The translations under genes were made by a program, and so were the position numbers. Of a stretch of 64,000 nucleotides of DNA, positions 25,230 to 34,683 are shown piece after piece (within the stretch, counting starts at the first letter, position 1; each line of letters starts with the position of its first letter). The notes under the pieces were generated by a model. That model was given only the letters and a program-made list of their open reading frames with translations, ran no database searches and had not been told where the DNA came from. This stretch comes from Bradyrhizobium cytisi (GTDB lineage Bacteria; Pseudomonadota; Alphaproteobacteria; Rhizobiales; Xanthobacteraceae): NCBI RefSeq assembly GCF_008123515.1, contig NZ_VSSR01000024.1, forward strand, positions 97,005 to 161,004, given 5' to 3'.

Positions 25230-26039
25230 TTGGACGAGGTAACGAAGCTAAATCACGTTGACCCAATATCCGAAGTCATTCCAGACGACTTTCGCTCAGT
25301 AGCCAACGACGATTCCATGGCTTGGGCCAAAATCCGAAAATTCGGCCCGTTCGATGTGATCAATCTAGACCTTTGTGATAGCTTCGCCATTGAGGAAGCT
25401 GGGCTGTTCAATGACAACTATTACAATGCCGTGGCCAGGCTCATGGCAATTCAAACTCGACGGAAGACCCCTTGGTTACTTTTGCTGACAACGCGCGTGG
25501 GATTAAATCACGTTCATGCCGAGACGCTGAAACGATTTAAGGGGCATTACAGGCAGAATCTCGTTGAGTGCGGACCGTTCCGCGACCTCTCCTTGCAGGA
25601 ATTCAAAATTTCAGACGAGGCCTCTCTTACTGAATCTCTTAAAACGGCCGCGGGAGTACACAGCGTCTTCTTGGTCGGAGTTTGCAAATGGCTCTTAACA
25701 TTGGCAATAAGCTATCAATCCAGCGCCGAGTTAAAGAGCGTATTGGGATATCGTGTCGAAGGATCGGCACCGACAACGGACTTAGTTTCTATCGCATTGC
25801 GTTTCACACCACATACAATTCCAGTAGCCGATCCACTTGATATCTCTGCCGTCGCGTCACAAGAAATAGACGAATGCCGATTTGCTACGAAGCTCGTCCA
25901 AAGGGTTGCAAACCATCGAGACGTCGATCAACTCCTAGCGAATGATCCGAATCTATTTGAAGAGATGGTTCAAAACTCAAGCCGATTTCTTGAGGCGGCC
26001 AGGTACGACACCGCCGCCTACGCAAAATGGGCGAAGTAG
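25230..26039 (+). CDS. low-GC orphan gene, possibly 5'-truncated or frameshifted; function unknown
   Basis: Open frame of 269 residues from a TTG. The DNA is visibly poorer in GC than its surroundings and uses codons rare elsewhere here (TTA, ATA, AAT), pointing to recent transfer. Two beta-strand-like segments stand out, PFDVINLDLCDSF and TPWLLLLTTRVGLNHVHAE, in a Rossmann-like pattern, but I recognise no family with confidence. The frame is open upstream to 25164, reading HSNEQIELNIS before the TTG with no start codon. In a different frame, TTG 25141 preceded by AAGGTGAG begins LNDRQWHEEAGAIYAALHL, also protein-like. A one-base frameshift near 25190-25205 would join the two, so this may be a damaged gene or hold a sequencing error. 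It sits directly behind the rpmB terminator. Confidence 0.6.
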   Translation: MDEVTKLNHVDPISEVIPDDFRSVANDDSMAWAKIRKFGPFDVINLDLCDSFAIEEAGLFNDNYYNAVARLMAIQTRRKTPWLLLLTTRVGLNHVHAETLKRFKGHYRQNLVECGPFRDLSLQEFKISDEASLTESLKTAAGVHSVFLVGVCKWLLTLAISYQSSAELKSVLGYRVEGSAPTTDLVSIALRFTPHTIPVADPLDISAVASQEIDECRFATKLVQRVANHRDVDQLLANDPNLFEEMVQNSSRFLEAARYDTAAYAKWAK

Positions 26040-26103
26040 AATCACCTTGGCACTCACACGATCCCTTTTCCGCTATGGTTGCTCCGATAGCATAGCGTCT
26101 CCC

Positions 26104-26382
26104 CTACCCCCGAAAATCAATGCTCCGCAGCACGATCCCCGGCGGGGTGCCCTCGAACTCCGTCGCGCGGTACTTGCTCGCGGCTTGGGCTTCGATGCGG
26201 TCGCGGAGGCGGGTGAACTGGGCTTCGCGCTCGTTGTGGCGGGCCTTGGGGCCGCGTTCGAGATCGTCCATCGCGGAGGTCGAGATCGCGCACGGGACTT
26301 CCTTAGGCCCGTCCTGCATCGAGAACTGGACGATCCCGCGGTCCTGTTCGTGGCCGATGAAACGGCCGCTGGTGAGGGTCAT
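26104..26382 (-). CDS. DUF1488 domain-containing protein
   Basis: Small protein of 92 residues starting MTLTSGRFIGHEQDRGIVQF, with the DUF1488 pattern of a short N-terminal beta region (VQFSMQDGPKEVPCAIS) then a charged helix (LERGPKARHNEREAQFTRLR) and a C-terminal strand (GIVLRSIDF). Function of the family is unknown. ATG 26382 is supported by AAGGAG nine bases upstream; the longer open frame (to 26544) has no support. Monocistronic in appearance. Confidence 0.8.
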   Translation of the reverse strand: MTLTSGRFIGHEQDRGIVQFSMQDGPKEVPCAISTSAMDDLERGPKARHNEREAQFTRLRDRIEAQAASKYRATEFEGTPPGIVLRSIDFRG

Positions 26383-26586
26383 GGGGTGCTCCTTTGACGC
26401 GGGTTGCTTGCTGAGGACTGAACGCGGTGTGACGGCGGTGGTTCGCCGCCATCTCTCGGTGTTGGCGGCCGGAACCTTGGCGAAGGCGGATGCGGGTGGC
26501 GGTGTCTCTGCAGGCGAGAACCCCGATGAGGAGAGAGCCCTCACCCGCCGCGCGCGGGACGATGCTTCGCATCGCCCGACGTGCCG

Positions 26587-26610
26587 ACCTCTCCCGCGAG
26601 CGGGAGAGGT
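26587..26610. repeat. strong GC hairpin ACCTCTCCCGC/GCGGGAGAGGT
   Basis: Eleven-base perfect arms around a GA centre, in the region between the DUF1488 gene and the 3' end of the gene at 26624. Together with the preceding CCCTCACCCGCC segment it looks like another common intergenic repeat of rhizobia. No T-run, so not a clear terminator. Confidence 0.6.
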
Positions 26611-26623
26611 GTCCCCGCCGCCT

Positions 26624-26920
26624 TCAGTTGTCCCCGCCTAATCTCGCGAAGTCGTCGAACAGGGCGGCCACCAGCGCGCGGTGGCGGGTGTCTTCGGTGG
26701 GGAGGCTGGCGGCGTAGAGGTTGAGGAGATAGCGCGCCTTCACGGCGGCTTCGGCCCAGGAGCCGGCGGGCACCGTCATCAGGCGGTTCTCGAGATCGGC
26801 CTCGCGCTCGCGCAGCTGCCTCACATTGCTCTCGACCTCGGCCAGCGCACGGCGCAGGTCGGTCGCCTTCTGGGCGGCCATGCCGCGGTGCTTGTCGAGA
26901 TCGACGGGAATCTCAGTCAT
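26624..26920 (-). CDS. hypothetical protein with coiled-coil N-terminus
   Basis: Protein of 98 residues. Residues about 10-50 form a heptad-like helix (LRRALAEVESNVRQLREREA, DLENRL), the rest is a second helical segment (AVKARYLLNLYAAS, RHRALVAALFDDFARLG). No known domain recognised. Its ATG at 26920 overlaps the stop of the upstream small gene (ATGA), so the two form a coupled pair. Function unknown. Confidence 0.65.
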   Translation of the reverse strand: MTEIPVDLDKHRGMAAQKATDLRRALAEVESNVRQLREREADLENRLMTVPAGSWAEAAVKARYLLNLYAASLPTEDTRHRALVAALFDDFARLGGDN

Positions 26921-27192
26921 TGGCGAGGCTCTTGGGCGACGCTCGCGTCGGACGCTATCGCATCCGCAAGATCGGGCGCGCGGATCGACAGCGTCTCCAT
27001 GGAGCCGACCATGCCGTCGACGGGCACGACGATCGACGTGCCGACACGGCGGCAGGCCGAGAACATCTCGCGCTCGATCGTCTCTTCGTCGGCGATCACC
27101 TGATAGCTGCCGGCCGGCAGCATCCGATCGATACCGTGGATGCGGAACGGATGCCTGAACGTGACGGTCTCCCGCCGCGAACGGATGGTCAT
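26917..27192 (-). CDS. hypothetical protein, coupled to the downstream coiled-coil protein
   Basis: Protein of 91 residues beginning MTIRSRRETVTFRHPFRIHG, then LPAGSYQVIADEETIEREMF, a beta-rich layout conserved among small Bradyrhizobium hypothetical proteins as far as I recall (not checked). ATG 27192 has AGGAAGG upstream; the open frame continues to 27267 without added support. No signal peptide or membrane segment. Forms a two-gene unit with 26624-26920. Function unknown. Confidence 0.65.
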   Translation of the reverse strand: MTIRSRRETVTFRHPFRIHGIDRMLPAGSYQVIADEETIEREMFSACRRVGTSIVVPVDGMVGSMETLSIRAPDLADAIASDASVAQEPRQ

Positions 27193-27391
27193 GCACGCCT
27201 GCCTTCCTGCGAGAGCGGCCCCAGCCGACGCCAGCTTGGTTGCAACCATGCGCTCTCGGCGCGCCAATAGCCAGCACTATCAATACCGCGGCTGGTGCGC
27301 GGCGTTTTAGGCCTCGCTAGTTTTAGGCCTCGCTAATGGTGTGGTGCGGGCGTAGGCTCGACGCATCATCGCAACTCAGACGGGCATTGCC

Positions 27392-27736
27392 ATGGCCAGG
27401 CCGATCCGCGTGCCCTATCTGATCTGGGCGACCGGCGAATACGGCAGCGCCCATCACGGCCGCAGCGACGCCAATGTCGCGCTCCGGATGGCGCGAAAGC
27501 TGCTGCGCGACGGCTTCATGGAGGTGCGCGTCTGCACGCCGCGCGGACGCGTGCTGCAATCGGACGAACTGGACGAACTCAAACCCGCACAGGAGACCAA
27601 CATCATGGCCAAGGGACAGCAACGCAGCAATCGCGAAGCCAAGAAGCCGAAGAAGGACAAGACCAAGGTGATCGCCGCGGCGCCGACCCGCAAGGACGCG
27701 TGGCAGCCGGAGATCGGACAGGGGAAGAAGAAGTAG
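27392..27736 (+). CDS. hypothetical protein; C-terminal part may be a separately translated small protein
   Basis: Open frame of 114 residues. The first 71 (MARPIRVPYLIWATGEYGSA ... DELDELKPAQETNI) are of mixed composition and not recognised. From residue 72 the sequence switches to a lysine-rich basic stretch starting MAKGQQRSNREAKKPKKDKT. The internal ATG at 27605 has its own ribosome site, whereas ATG 27392 has only a weak one. Either one fused product or two nested products are possible. Function unknown. Confidence 0.6.
   Translation: MARPIRVPYLIWATGEYGSAHHGRSDANVALRMARKLLRDGFMEVRVCTPRGRVLQSDELDELKPAQETNIMAKGQQRSNREAKKPKKDKTKVIAAAPTRKDAWQPEIGQGKKK
27605..27736 (+). CDS. nested small basic protein (in-frame internal start)
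   Basis: In-frame internal gene of 43 residues, MAKGQQRSNREAKKPKKDKT followed by KVIAAAPTRKDAWQPEIG and QGKKK. AGGAGA at 27591-27596 stands nine bases before the ATG, the best ribosome site in this interval. Very similar free-standing small proteins are, to my knowledge, widespread in Bradyrhizobium and relatives, which favours separate translation. The high Lys content suggests nucleic-acid or ribosome association (inference only). Confidence 0.6.
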   Translation: MAKGQQRSNREAKKPKKDKTKVIAAAPTRKDAWQPEIGQGKKK

Positions 27737-27770
27737 GTTAGCAAGCGCGCTCGGCCAAATCGATAGAGCC

Positions 27771-27857
27771 CGTCATGGCCGGGCTTGTCCCGGCCATCCA
27801 CGTTCTTGTTACGCGGAAACCAGCACGTGGATGCCCGGGACAAGCCCGGGCATGACG
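27771..27857. repeat. intergenic palindromic repeat, CGTCATGGCCGGGCTTGTCC family
   Basis: Left arm CGTCATGGCCGGGCTTGTCC, CGGCCATCCACGT; right arm ACGTGGATGCCCGGGACAAG, CCCGGGCATGACG. Near-perfect inverted repeat with an inner ACGTGG/CCACGT pair. Related in design to, but different in sequence from, the CCAGTA family. Confidence 0.85.
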
Positions 27858-27961
27858 AGTTTGTGGCACGACCGCGCATCCAACTGGCGCAGCCCTCGTC
27901 TCCTCGCCGCCGCGCTTTTCGGCTATACTCGCTCCGGTAGCATCACCGGGAGGGGCCCACT

Positions 27962-29308
27962 GTGGAGCACGCGCGCACAACCGAGCCGAAGAATCTCGTC
28001 ATCTGCTGCGACGGCACCGGCAACGAGATCTCGGAGAACATCTCCAACGTCCTGAAGCTCTATCGCTGCCTGCGCAAGACCGACAAGACCGAGCCGCGGC
28101 AGATGGTGTTTTACGATCCCGGCGTCGGCACGGTGACGGAGCCGTCGACGTGGAATCGCTGGAAGGCCGACATCAACCTGGTGCTGGGGCTCGCCACCGG
28201 CTACGGGCTCGATGACAACGTGCTCAACGCCTACTGCTTCCTGGTCGAGCACTACGCGCCCGGCGATCGCATCTACCTGTTCGGGTTTTCGCGCGGCGCC
28301 TACACCGTGCGGGTGCTGGCGGGGCTGATCCACAAAATTGGGCTGATCTCGCCGGAGCAGGCGAACCTCGCAGGCTCGGGCCTCGTCGCCTACAAGCAAT
28401 ATTCCGGGCTCGGGCGCGGCAACGACATCGAGGACCTCAAGGATAGCGGCAGCGACGAGGATGGGCCGCTGCCGAAGGACCAGTTCGATCTCGCCGCGCA
28501 ATTCGCCCGCATCACCTCGTCGCGCTGGCCGACCATCCATTTCATCGGCGTCTGGGACACGGTGGCGAGCGTGATCGTGCCGCGCGCCGACCGGCTGTAT
28601 TGGCCGAGCCTGGAGGAGCTGGCCTTCACGCTGCGCAATCCGAGCGTCAAAATCTTCCGCCAGGCGATCGCGATCGACGAGCGGCGCTGCATGTTTCGCC
28701 TCAAAGCGTATGAGGAGCCGCAGGAATTCTGGAGCAACCGCTTCGTGCCCGACCACAGCAAGGAGAAGCAGGACATCCTGCAGGTGTGGTTCGCCGGCGT
28801 GCATTGCGACGTCGGCGGCGGCTATCCCGAGGCCGAGAGCGCGGAATCGAAATACCCGCTGATCTGGATGATCGACGAGGCCGCGAAGGCGGGACTGAAC
28901 TTCAACCCGCGCACCGTGAACCAGCTCGCCTGGGGCATCCAGCGTAAGGCCTCGCCGTTCCAATATGTCCCGCCGGCTTTTACCGGCAAGGCGGGCGTGC
29001 TGCACAATTCGATGAGTGCGGCCTGGCGCATGCTGGAATTCTTGCCGAAGCGCGCGAGCTACAAGGAATGGCCGGCGCGCAAGGTGTTTTTGGGCAAGGT
29101 GTTTTTGGGCTTCTACATCCCCGATTGCGAGCCGCGGCTGATCCCCGAAGGCGCGCACGTGCATGAGAGCGTGTTGAAGCGGATGGCGGTGGAGCCGGAC
29201 TATCGGCCGGTGAATATGCCGAAGGATTTTGTGACGGTGCCGATGCCGGTGGCGCCGGGGGTGGAGCTGGCGGCGGACGGTAGCGGCGAGGTGATGGTCG
29301 GAGAGTGA
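27962..29308 (+). CDS. DUF2235 (Tle1-like alpha/beta hydrolase) protein
   Basis: Cytoplasmic-looking protein of 448 residues matching the DUF2235/T6SS phospholipase-effector-like catalytic domain. Residues 11-20 NLVICCDGTG start the domain, the nucleophile elbow is GFSRG at 108-112, and VQHHCDVGGGYPE-type sequence appears as GVHCDVGGGYPEAES. Such proteins are lipases or esterases; those that travel through type VI systems usually sit beside vgrG or immunity genes, and none are seen here, so a housekeeping or stress role is more likely. GTG 27962 follows GGGAGGGG. The 15-base sequence AAGGTGTTTTTGGGC is tandemly doubled at 29081-29110, giving KVFLGKVFLG. Confidence 0.85.
   Translation: MEHARTTEPKNLVICCDGTGNEISENISNVLKLYRCLRKTDKTEPRQMVFYDPGVGTVTEPSTWNRWKADINLVLGLATGYGLDDNVLNAYCFLVEHYAPGDRIYLFGFSRGAYTVRVLAGLIHKIGLISPEQANLAGSGLVAYKQYSGLGRGNDIEDLKDSGSDEDGPLPKDQFDLAAQFARITSSRWPTIHFIGVWDTVASVIVPRADRLYWPSLEELAFTLRNPSVKIFRQAIAIDERRCMFRLKAYEEPQEFWSNRFVPDHSKEKQDILQVWFAGVHCDVGGGYPEAESAESKYPLIWMIDEAAKAGLNFNPRTVNQLAWGIQRKASPFQYVPPAFTGKAGVLHNSMSAAWRMLEFLPKRASYKEWPARKVFLGKVFLGFYIPDCEPRLIPEGAHVHESVLKRMAVEPDYRPVNMPKDFVTVPMPVAPGVELAADGSGEVMVGE
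29081..29110 (+). repeat. 15-bp tandem duplication inside the DUF2235 gene
   Basis: AAGGTGTTTTTGGGC occurs twice head to tail, adding five residues (KVFLG) in frame. Likely a recent slippage event. Confidence 0.9.
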
Positions 29309-29324
29309 AGCCGTGGCCTCTCCT

Positions 29325-29405
29325 CGTCATTGCGAGCGAAGCGAAGCAATCCAGAGTCTTTCCGCAGTGGCAGACTGGATTGCTTCGCTGCGCTCGCAAT
29401 GACGG
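29325..29405. repeat. intergenic palindromic repeat, CGTCATTGCGAGC family
   Basis: CGTCATTGCGAGCGAAGCGA, AGCAATCCAGA on the left; CTGGATTGCTTCGCTGCGCT, CGCAATGACGG on the right. Second copy of the family seen at 6267-6348, located just after the DUF2235 gene. Confidence 0.9.
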
Positions 29406-29604
29406 AGAGTGTAGAGACGGCGTCGCGCTACACTCCCGGCGGTGCCTGAGGCGGCCACGGTACCCCACCCCGCTACCGCAACATTCCCCGATCGCCGCTA
29501 CTTTTCATTAAAATTCTCACCGCGACCTCAACGTGATCGCATCATCTCTTCGGCATCATTGCAACCTGCCACCGCGTTGTCCGCGGTATTGGAGGAGAGT
29601 GCCA

Positions 29605-29850
29605 ATGCATCCGCGCCGACATGCTCGCGTGAAACCCGCCGGCCTGGTGTCCCGCCAGGCCAAGATCATCACCGACGCGCGTGCGCCGGTCATCGTCTGT
29701 ACACTGGTGGACTATTCGCCGGGCGGCGCCTGCATCGATCTCGGCGGACAGGTCAAGATCCCCGATCGGTTCGAGCTGCTGCACGTCAACACCAAGAAAC
29801 GCTGCCGCATCGCCTGGAAGCGCGGCACGCGCGTGGGCGTGGTGTTTTAG
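29605..29850 (+). CDS. PilZ-domain protein
   Basis: Single-domain protein of 81 residues. It begins MHPRRHARVKPAGLVS with the RxxxR c-di-GMP-binding motif (RRHAR) and has DYSPGGACIDL, matching the D/NxSxxG motif, so both c-di-GMP contacts are present. A free-standing PilZ protein would act as a c-di-GMP adaptor, often for motility or polysaccharide. ATG 29605 follows GGAGGAGAG, a strong ribosome site. Convergent with the gene at 29855; the two stops are only four bases apart. Confidence 0.88.
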   Translation: MHPRRHARVKPAGLVSRQAKIITDARAPVIVCTLVDYSPGGACIDLGGQVKIPDRFELLHVNTKKRCRIAWKRGTRVGVVF

Positions 29851-29854
29851 AGGA

Positions 29855-30262
29855 CTACTCCCGCATCCTCGCCTTTGCGCCCGCGACGATCTGCATCGCG
29901 ACGCCACCGATCCAGCCGGCGAACACCAGCCAGGTAGCCGCGTCGTGCGGATCGAGCCGCAGCACGATGACGGCGACTGACGCGAGCGAGGCGAGCGTGG
30001 CGCAGAGGGTGCCGGCGGAGCTCAACAATTCCGCGGCGTCGATCTGGCTGTGGGCCGCGTCGAAGGGTAGTTGCGGCGTGTCGATGCCGAGATAGAAGCC
30101 GACGGCACCGAGCAGCATCATCAGCAGCAGAAAGCCCTGCGTGGTGAGCGACGGGATCGCCGATCCGACATGGGCGCCGACGAACAGCCCGCAGGCTGCG
30201 CCCGCCATCGCGAGCCCGATCCGTTCCAGCACATGGGCAGTCTTGCGGACACCAAATCGCAT
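29855..30262 (-). CDS. hypothetical membrane protein
   Basis: Protein of 135 residues with four likely membrane helices: IGLAMAGAACGLFVGAHVGS, GFLLLMMLLGAVGFYLGIDT, LCATLASLASVAVIVLRLD and WLVFAGWIGGVAMQIVAGA. The N-terminus is basic (MRFGVRKTAHVLERI), so it faces the cytoplasm. No domain recognised. It is convergent with the PilZ gene. Function unknown. Confidence 0.75.
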   Translation of the reverse strand: MRFGVRKTAHVLERIGLAMAGAACGLFVGAHVGSAIPSLTTQGFLLLMMLLGAVGFYLGIDTPQLPFDAAHSQIDAAELLSSAGTLCATLASLASVAVIVLRLDPHDAATWLVFAGWIGGVAMQIVAGAKARMRE

Positions 30263-30366
30263 GCCGGGCCTCCGAGACGCCCCCCGGATGGGCGGAGGTT
30301 AGGCCTGTTTTGCCGCGGGTGGAAGGTTGGGGGAGTTACGGATGCGTGAGGTGCCCGGTTACTCCC

Positions 30367-31479
<1,113 letters not shown>

Positions 31480-31622
31480 GCGGGGAATCCGGGAATGGAG
31501 GGATGAAAGCGATTGCATGAAGTCTAGTAGGCCGACGGCGAATTGCCAGTTGCGCAGGCGGCATGGCCGCTGGCGGCCCCATGCATTGCGGGCACGACGG
31601 GCCGTCGTCACGGAACAGGCGA

Positions 31623-32693
31623 CTAATCCACCAGCGTGAACTGCAACAGCAGGGTGCGCTGGAGCAGCGAAAAATTATCGTCCGACACCATTGTCAGCAC
31701 GGTCTCGCCCGCGGCCGTGACGTGGGCGTCGATGCCTTCCATGTTGTCGATCTCATGGCCGAGATCGGCCTCGAACAGCACGGGGCCGTCGACCAATGCG
31801 CCGGGCGATATTGCCTTCAACGGGAGCGACCGGATGCGGATGTTGATGCCGGTGAACCAGGAGAATTTGCGCTCGAGGATCAGCAGCTCAGCCGAAGGCA
31901 GCAGCACGGCGTCGCTGATGAACTGCTTGTCGGTGCGCTTGATGCTGAACTGGCCGGGCGAGGGACCACCGATCAAGAAGCCGATCAGATTGCCGTCGGC
32001 ATCGAAGCCGCCTTCCGACAGGGCGATCAGCGTGCCCGCGAGGGGCTGGCCCTTCATCTCCCTGGGCACGAACACCAGCGCCTCGAGCCCCTTGTTGTAG
32101 GGAAGCTTGCGCACCGCAGGCGGCGTCGGCACCACCTCGCCGCGGGCACGGGTGCCGCCTTTGGCGAAGTCGAAGCGCATGATCTGGTTGACGCGCTCGA
32201 GCCCGACATAGACCAGCGAGCCGTCGCGCGCGAGCGACTCGGTATCGTACCAGAGCCGCTTCTCCGTGATCGGCCGTCCCTCGGCGTTGAGCATCGGCGC
32301 GGCCTCGACGTCGTCGAGCCCGGTCATCTTGCTGCCGGAATAGCGGATGGCGCCGGTGAACCAGGTGCCTTGATCTGACAGCGCGAGAAAGCGCCCGCCC
32401 TTGTCATCGAGGAAGCGGAAGCCGGACAGGCCGCCAAAACCGCGATGCGGTGAGGTCAGCACCAGACCGCTGCGATATTGCAACGAGCCGAACCGCACGC
32501 GCGAACGGTCGCGCGGCTCGAAGTCGGGAATCGGCCGCGCGTTGACCTCGATGCTGACGGGCTCGGTGACGGCGTGCTCGGCCAGCGCCGGCTTTGGCGC
32601 GGACTGCGCTTGCGCGAGCCGAGGCAGTGCAAGAGTGGAAAATCCCGCCGCCGCGTGGCCGAGAAAGCCGCGGCGGGATTGATGCGTGCTCAC
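31623..32693 (-). CDS. Tat-exported esterase-like activity of phytase family protein
   Basis: Protein of 356 residues. The N-terminus [18 protein letters not shown] carries the twin-arginine motif SRRGFLG and a cleavage region [10 protein letters not shown], so it is exported folded. The remainder has the phytase-like/esterase beta-propeller pattern of repeated strands: [58 protein letters not shown] and [22 protein letters not shown] 32693 overlaps the cobT stop (GTGA), so translation is coupled to cobT. A functional link to cobalamin synthesis is not obvious. Substrate unknown. Confidence 0.82.
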   Translation of the reverse strand: MSTHQSRRGFLGHAAAGFSTLALPRLAQAQSAPKPALAEHAVTEPVSIEVNARPIPDFEPRDRSRVRFGSLQYRSGLVLTSPHRGFGGLSGFRFLDDKGGRFLALSDQGTWFTGAIRYSGSKMTGLDDVEAAPMLNAEGRPITEKRLWYDTESLARDGSLVYVGLERVNQIMRFDFAKGGTRARGEVVPTPPAVRKLPYNKGLEALVFVPREMKGQPLAGTLIALSEGGFDADGNLIGFLIGGPSPGQFSIKRTDKQFISDAVLLPSAELLILERKFSWFTGINIRIRSLPLKAISPGALVDGPVLFEADLGHEIDNMEGIDAHVTAAGETVLTMVSDDNFSLLQRTLLLQFTLVD

Positions 32694-34591
32694 GAATGCA
32701 GTTTGCGTCGCGGGCGATTGGGAGCTTGCGTGGGCGCGGTGTTGGTCTCGCTGAACAGTTCGGCGAGCTTCTCGGTGATGGCGCCGCCGAGCTCTTCGGC
32801 GTCCACGATCGTCACCGCGCGGCGGTAGTAGCGCGTCACGTCGTGGCCGATGCCGATCGCGATCAGCTCGACCGGCGAGCGGGTCTCGATCTCCTCGATG
32901 ATGTGGCGCAGGTGCCGCTCGAGATAGTTGCCGGGGTTGACCGACAGCGTGGAATCGTCGACCGGCGCACCGTCCGAGATCATCATCAGGATCTTGCGCT
33001 GCTCGGGCCGGCCGAGCAGGCGCTTGTGCGCCCAGTCCAGCGCCTCGCCGTCGATGTTCTCCTTCAGCAGCCCCTCGCGCATCATCAGGCCGAGGTTCTT
33101 TCGCGCGCGGCGCCACGGGGCGTCGGCGGACTTGTAGATGATGTGGCGGAGATCGTTGAGGCGGCCGGGACTGGCCGGCTTGCCGGCGGCAAGCCACGCC
33201 TCACGCGATTGTCCGCCCTTCCAGGCGCGCGTGGTGAAACCGAGAATCTCGACCTTGACGCCGCAACGCTCCAGCGTGCGCGCGAGAATGTCGGCGCAGG
33301 TCGCGGCGACCGTGATCGGGCGGCCGCGCATCGAGCCGGAATTGTCGAGCAGCAGCGTCACCACGGTGTCGCGGAACGTCGCCTCCTTCTCGTGCATGAA
33401 GGACAGCGGGTGATGGGGATCGGTCACCACGCGCGACAGGCGCGCGGGATCGAGGATGCCTTCTTCGAGATCGAACTCCCAGGCGCGGTTCTGCTGTGCC
33501 ATCAGGCGCCTCTGAAGCCGGTTGGCGAGGCGGGCGACGATGCCCTGGAGGTGCGCGAGCTGCTTGTCGAGATAGGCGCGCAGGCGCTCCAGCTCGTCAT
33601 GGTCGCAGAGATCTTCGGCGGCGATGACCTCGTCGAACTTGGGCGCGAAGGCGTGATATTCCGGCCCGCGCGGCTCGTTCTTGCCATGCGCGTTCGGGCG
33701 CGTCGCCTCGCCCGGCGTCTCGTCGTCGCCGAGCTCGCCGTCGTCCAGGGTATCCGACGTCGAGGCCTGCGCGCTTTCCATCGCGCTGTCGCTCATATCC
33801 TCGCTCGAGGCCTGCGCCTGGTCTGCGCTCATCTCCTGCGCGGCATCGGAATCGGGCGAACCCTCGGCACCGGACTGGTCGTTGTCGCCGTCCCGGTTCT
33901 CGTCGTCGTCCTCATTGTCCTCGCTGTCGGCGCTGCGCTCGTCGCCGAGCTCGAGCGCGGTCAAGAGATCGTGCACGGCGTCGCCGAACCTGGTCTGGTC
34001 CTCGACGAGGTTATCAAGCCGGTCGAGCCGCCTGCCGATCTTGTCCTCGAGGATCGGGCGCCAAAGATCGACCATCTTCTTCGCAGCCGTTGGCGGCGCC
34101 ATGCCGGTCAGGCGCTCGCGCACCAGCATCGCCAGCGCATCGGCGAGCGGCGCGTCGGCGCGGTCGGTGATCTCGTCGAACTTGCCGCGATGAAAGTGAT
34201 CGTCGAGCATCGCGGTCAGGTTCCTGGCAACGCCCGCCATGCGGCGCGCGCCGATCGCCTCGACCCGGGCCTGCTCGACCGCCTCGAACACGCCGCGCGC
34301 CTGCGGATTGCCGGGCATCAGCTTGCGATGCAGCTTTGCGTCGTGACAGGCGATCTTGAGCGCGATCGAATCCGCGTGGCCGCGCACGATCGCGGCATCC
34401 CGCTTGGTCATTTTCCGCGCGGGCTCCGGCAGCCGCGCCTTGCCGGGCGCAAGGCCCGGGCGCTCGGCGGCGAAGCTCACCTCGAGTTCGGGCGACTTCG
34501 CGATCGCCTTCAGGCAGGACGCCACCGAGCGCTTGAACGGCTCGGTCGGCGCTTCCTTGGTGTTGCGGAATTTGGAGTTGGAGGTGGTCAT
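32690..34591 (-). CDS. cobT: aerobic cobaltochelatase subunit CobT
   Basis: Protein of 633 residues, normal for CobT. The N-terminal region is helical and the centre is strongly acidic ([18 protein letters not shown]). A C-terminal von Willebrand A domain has the MIDAS motif DNSGSM and ISDGAPVDD. With CobN and CobS it inserts Co2+ into hydrogenobyrinic acid a,c-diamide in the oxygen-dependent cobalamin pathway; CobS and CobT form the AAA+ chaperone-like part. cobS lies 92 bases upstream on the same strand. cobN is not in this window. The stop overlaps the downstream Tat-exported protein gene. Confidence 0.96.
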   Translation of the reverse strand: MTTSNSKFRNTKEAPTEPFKRSVASCLKAIAKSPELEVSFAAERPGLAPGKARLPEPARKMTKRDAAIVRGHADSIALKIACHDAKLHRKLMPGNPQARGVFEAVEQARVEAIGARRMAGVARNLTAMLDDHFHRGKFDEITDRADAPLADALAMLVRERLTGMAPPTAAKKMVDLWRPILEDKIGRRLDRLDNLVEDQTRFGDAVHDLLTALELGDERSADSEDNEDDDENRDGDNDQSGAEGSPDSDAAQEMSADQAQASSEDMSDSAMESAQASTSDTLDDGELGDDETPGEATRPNAHGKNEPRGPEYHAFAPKFDEVIAAEDLCDHDELERLRAYLDKQLAHLQGIVARLANRLQRRLMAQQNRAWEFDLEEGILDPARLSRVVTDPHHPLSFMHEKEATFRDTVVTLLLDNSGSMRGRPITVAATCADILARTLERCGVKVEILGFTTRAWKGGQSREAWLAAGKPASPGRLNDLRHIIYKSADAPWRRARKNLGLMMREGLLKENIDGEALDWAHKRLLGRPEQRKILMMISDGAPVDDSTLSVNPGNYLERHLRHIIEEIETRSPVELIAIGIGHDVTRYYRRAVTIVDAEELGGAITEKLAELFSETNTAPTQAPNRPRRKLHS

Positions 34592-34602
34592 CTGACCCTA
34601 TC

Positions 34603-34640
34603 TGTCGTCCCGGCGAAGGCCGGGACCCATAACCACCGGC
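34603..34640. repeat. half-copy of an intergenic repeat (TGTCGTCCCGGCGAAGGCCGGG)
   Basis: TGTCGTCCCGGCGAAGGC followed by CGGGACCCATAACC, a local hairpin (GTCCCGGC / GCCGGGAC) between cobS and cobT. It looks like one arm of a GTCATTCCGGGGC-type element. Confidence 0.6.
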
Positions 34641-34683
34641 CGCTCTTGTGTCAGGAAACTATCAGTGACGTTCAATCGAGAGA

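Noticed and set aside
27962..29308. Type VI secretion effector
   Set aside because: The catalytic domain is Tle1-like, but no vgrG, PAAR, adaptor or immunity gene is adjacent.
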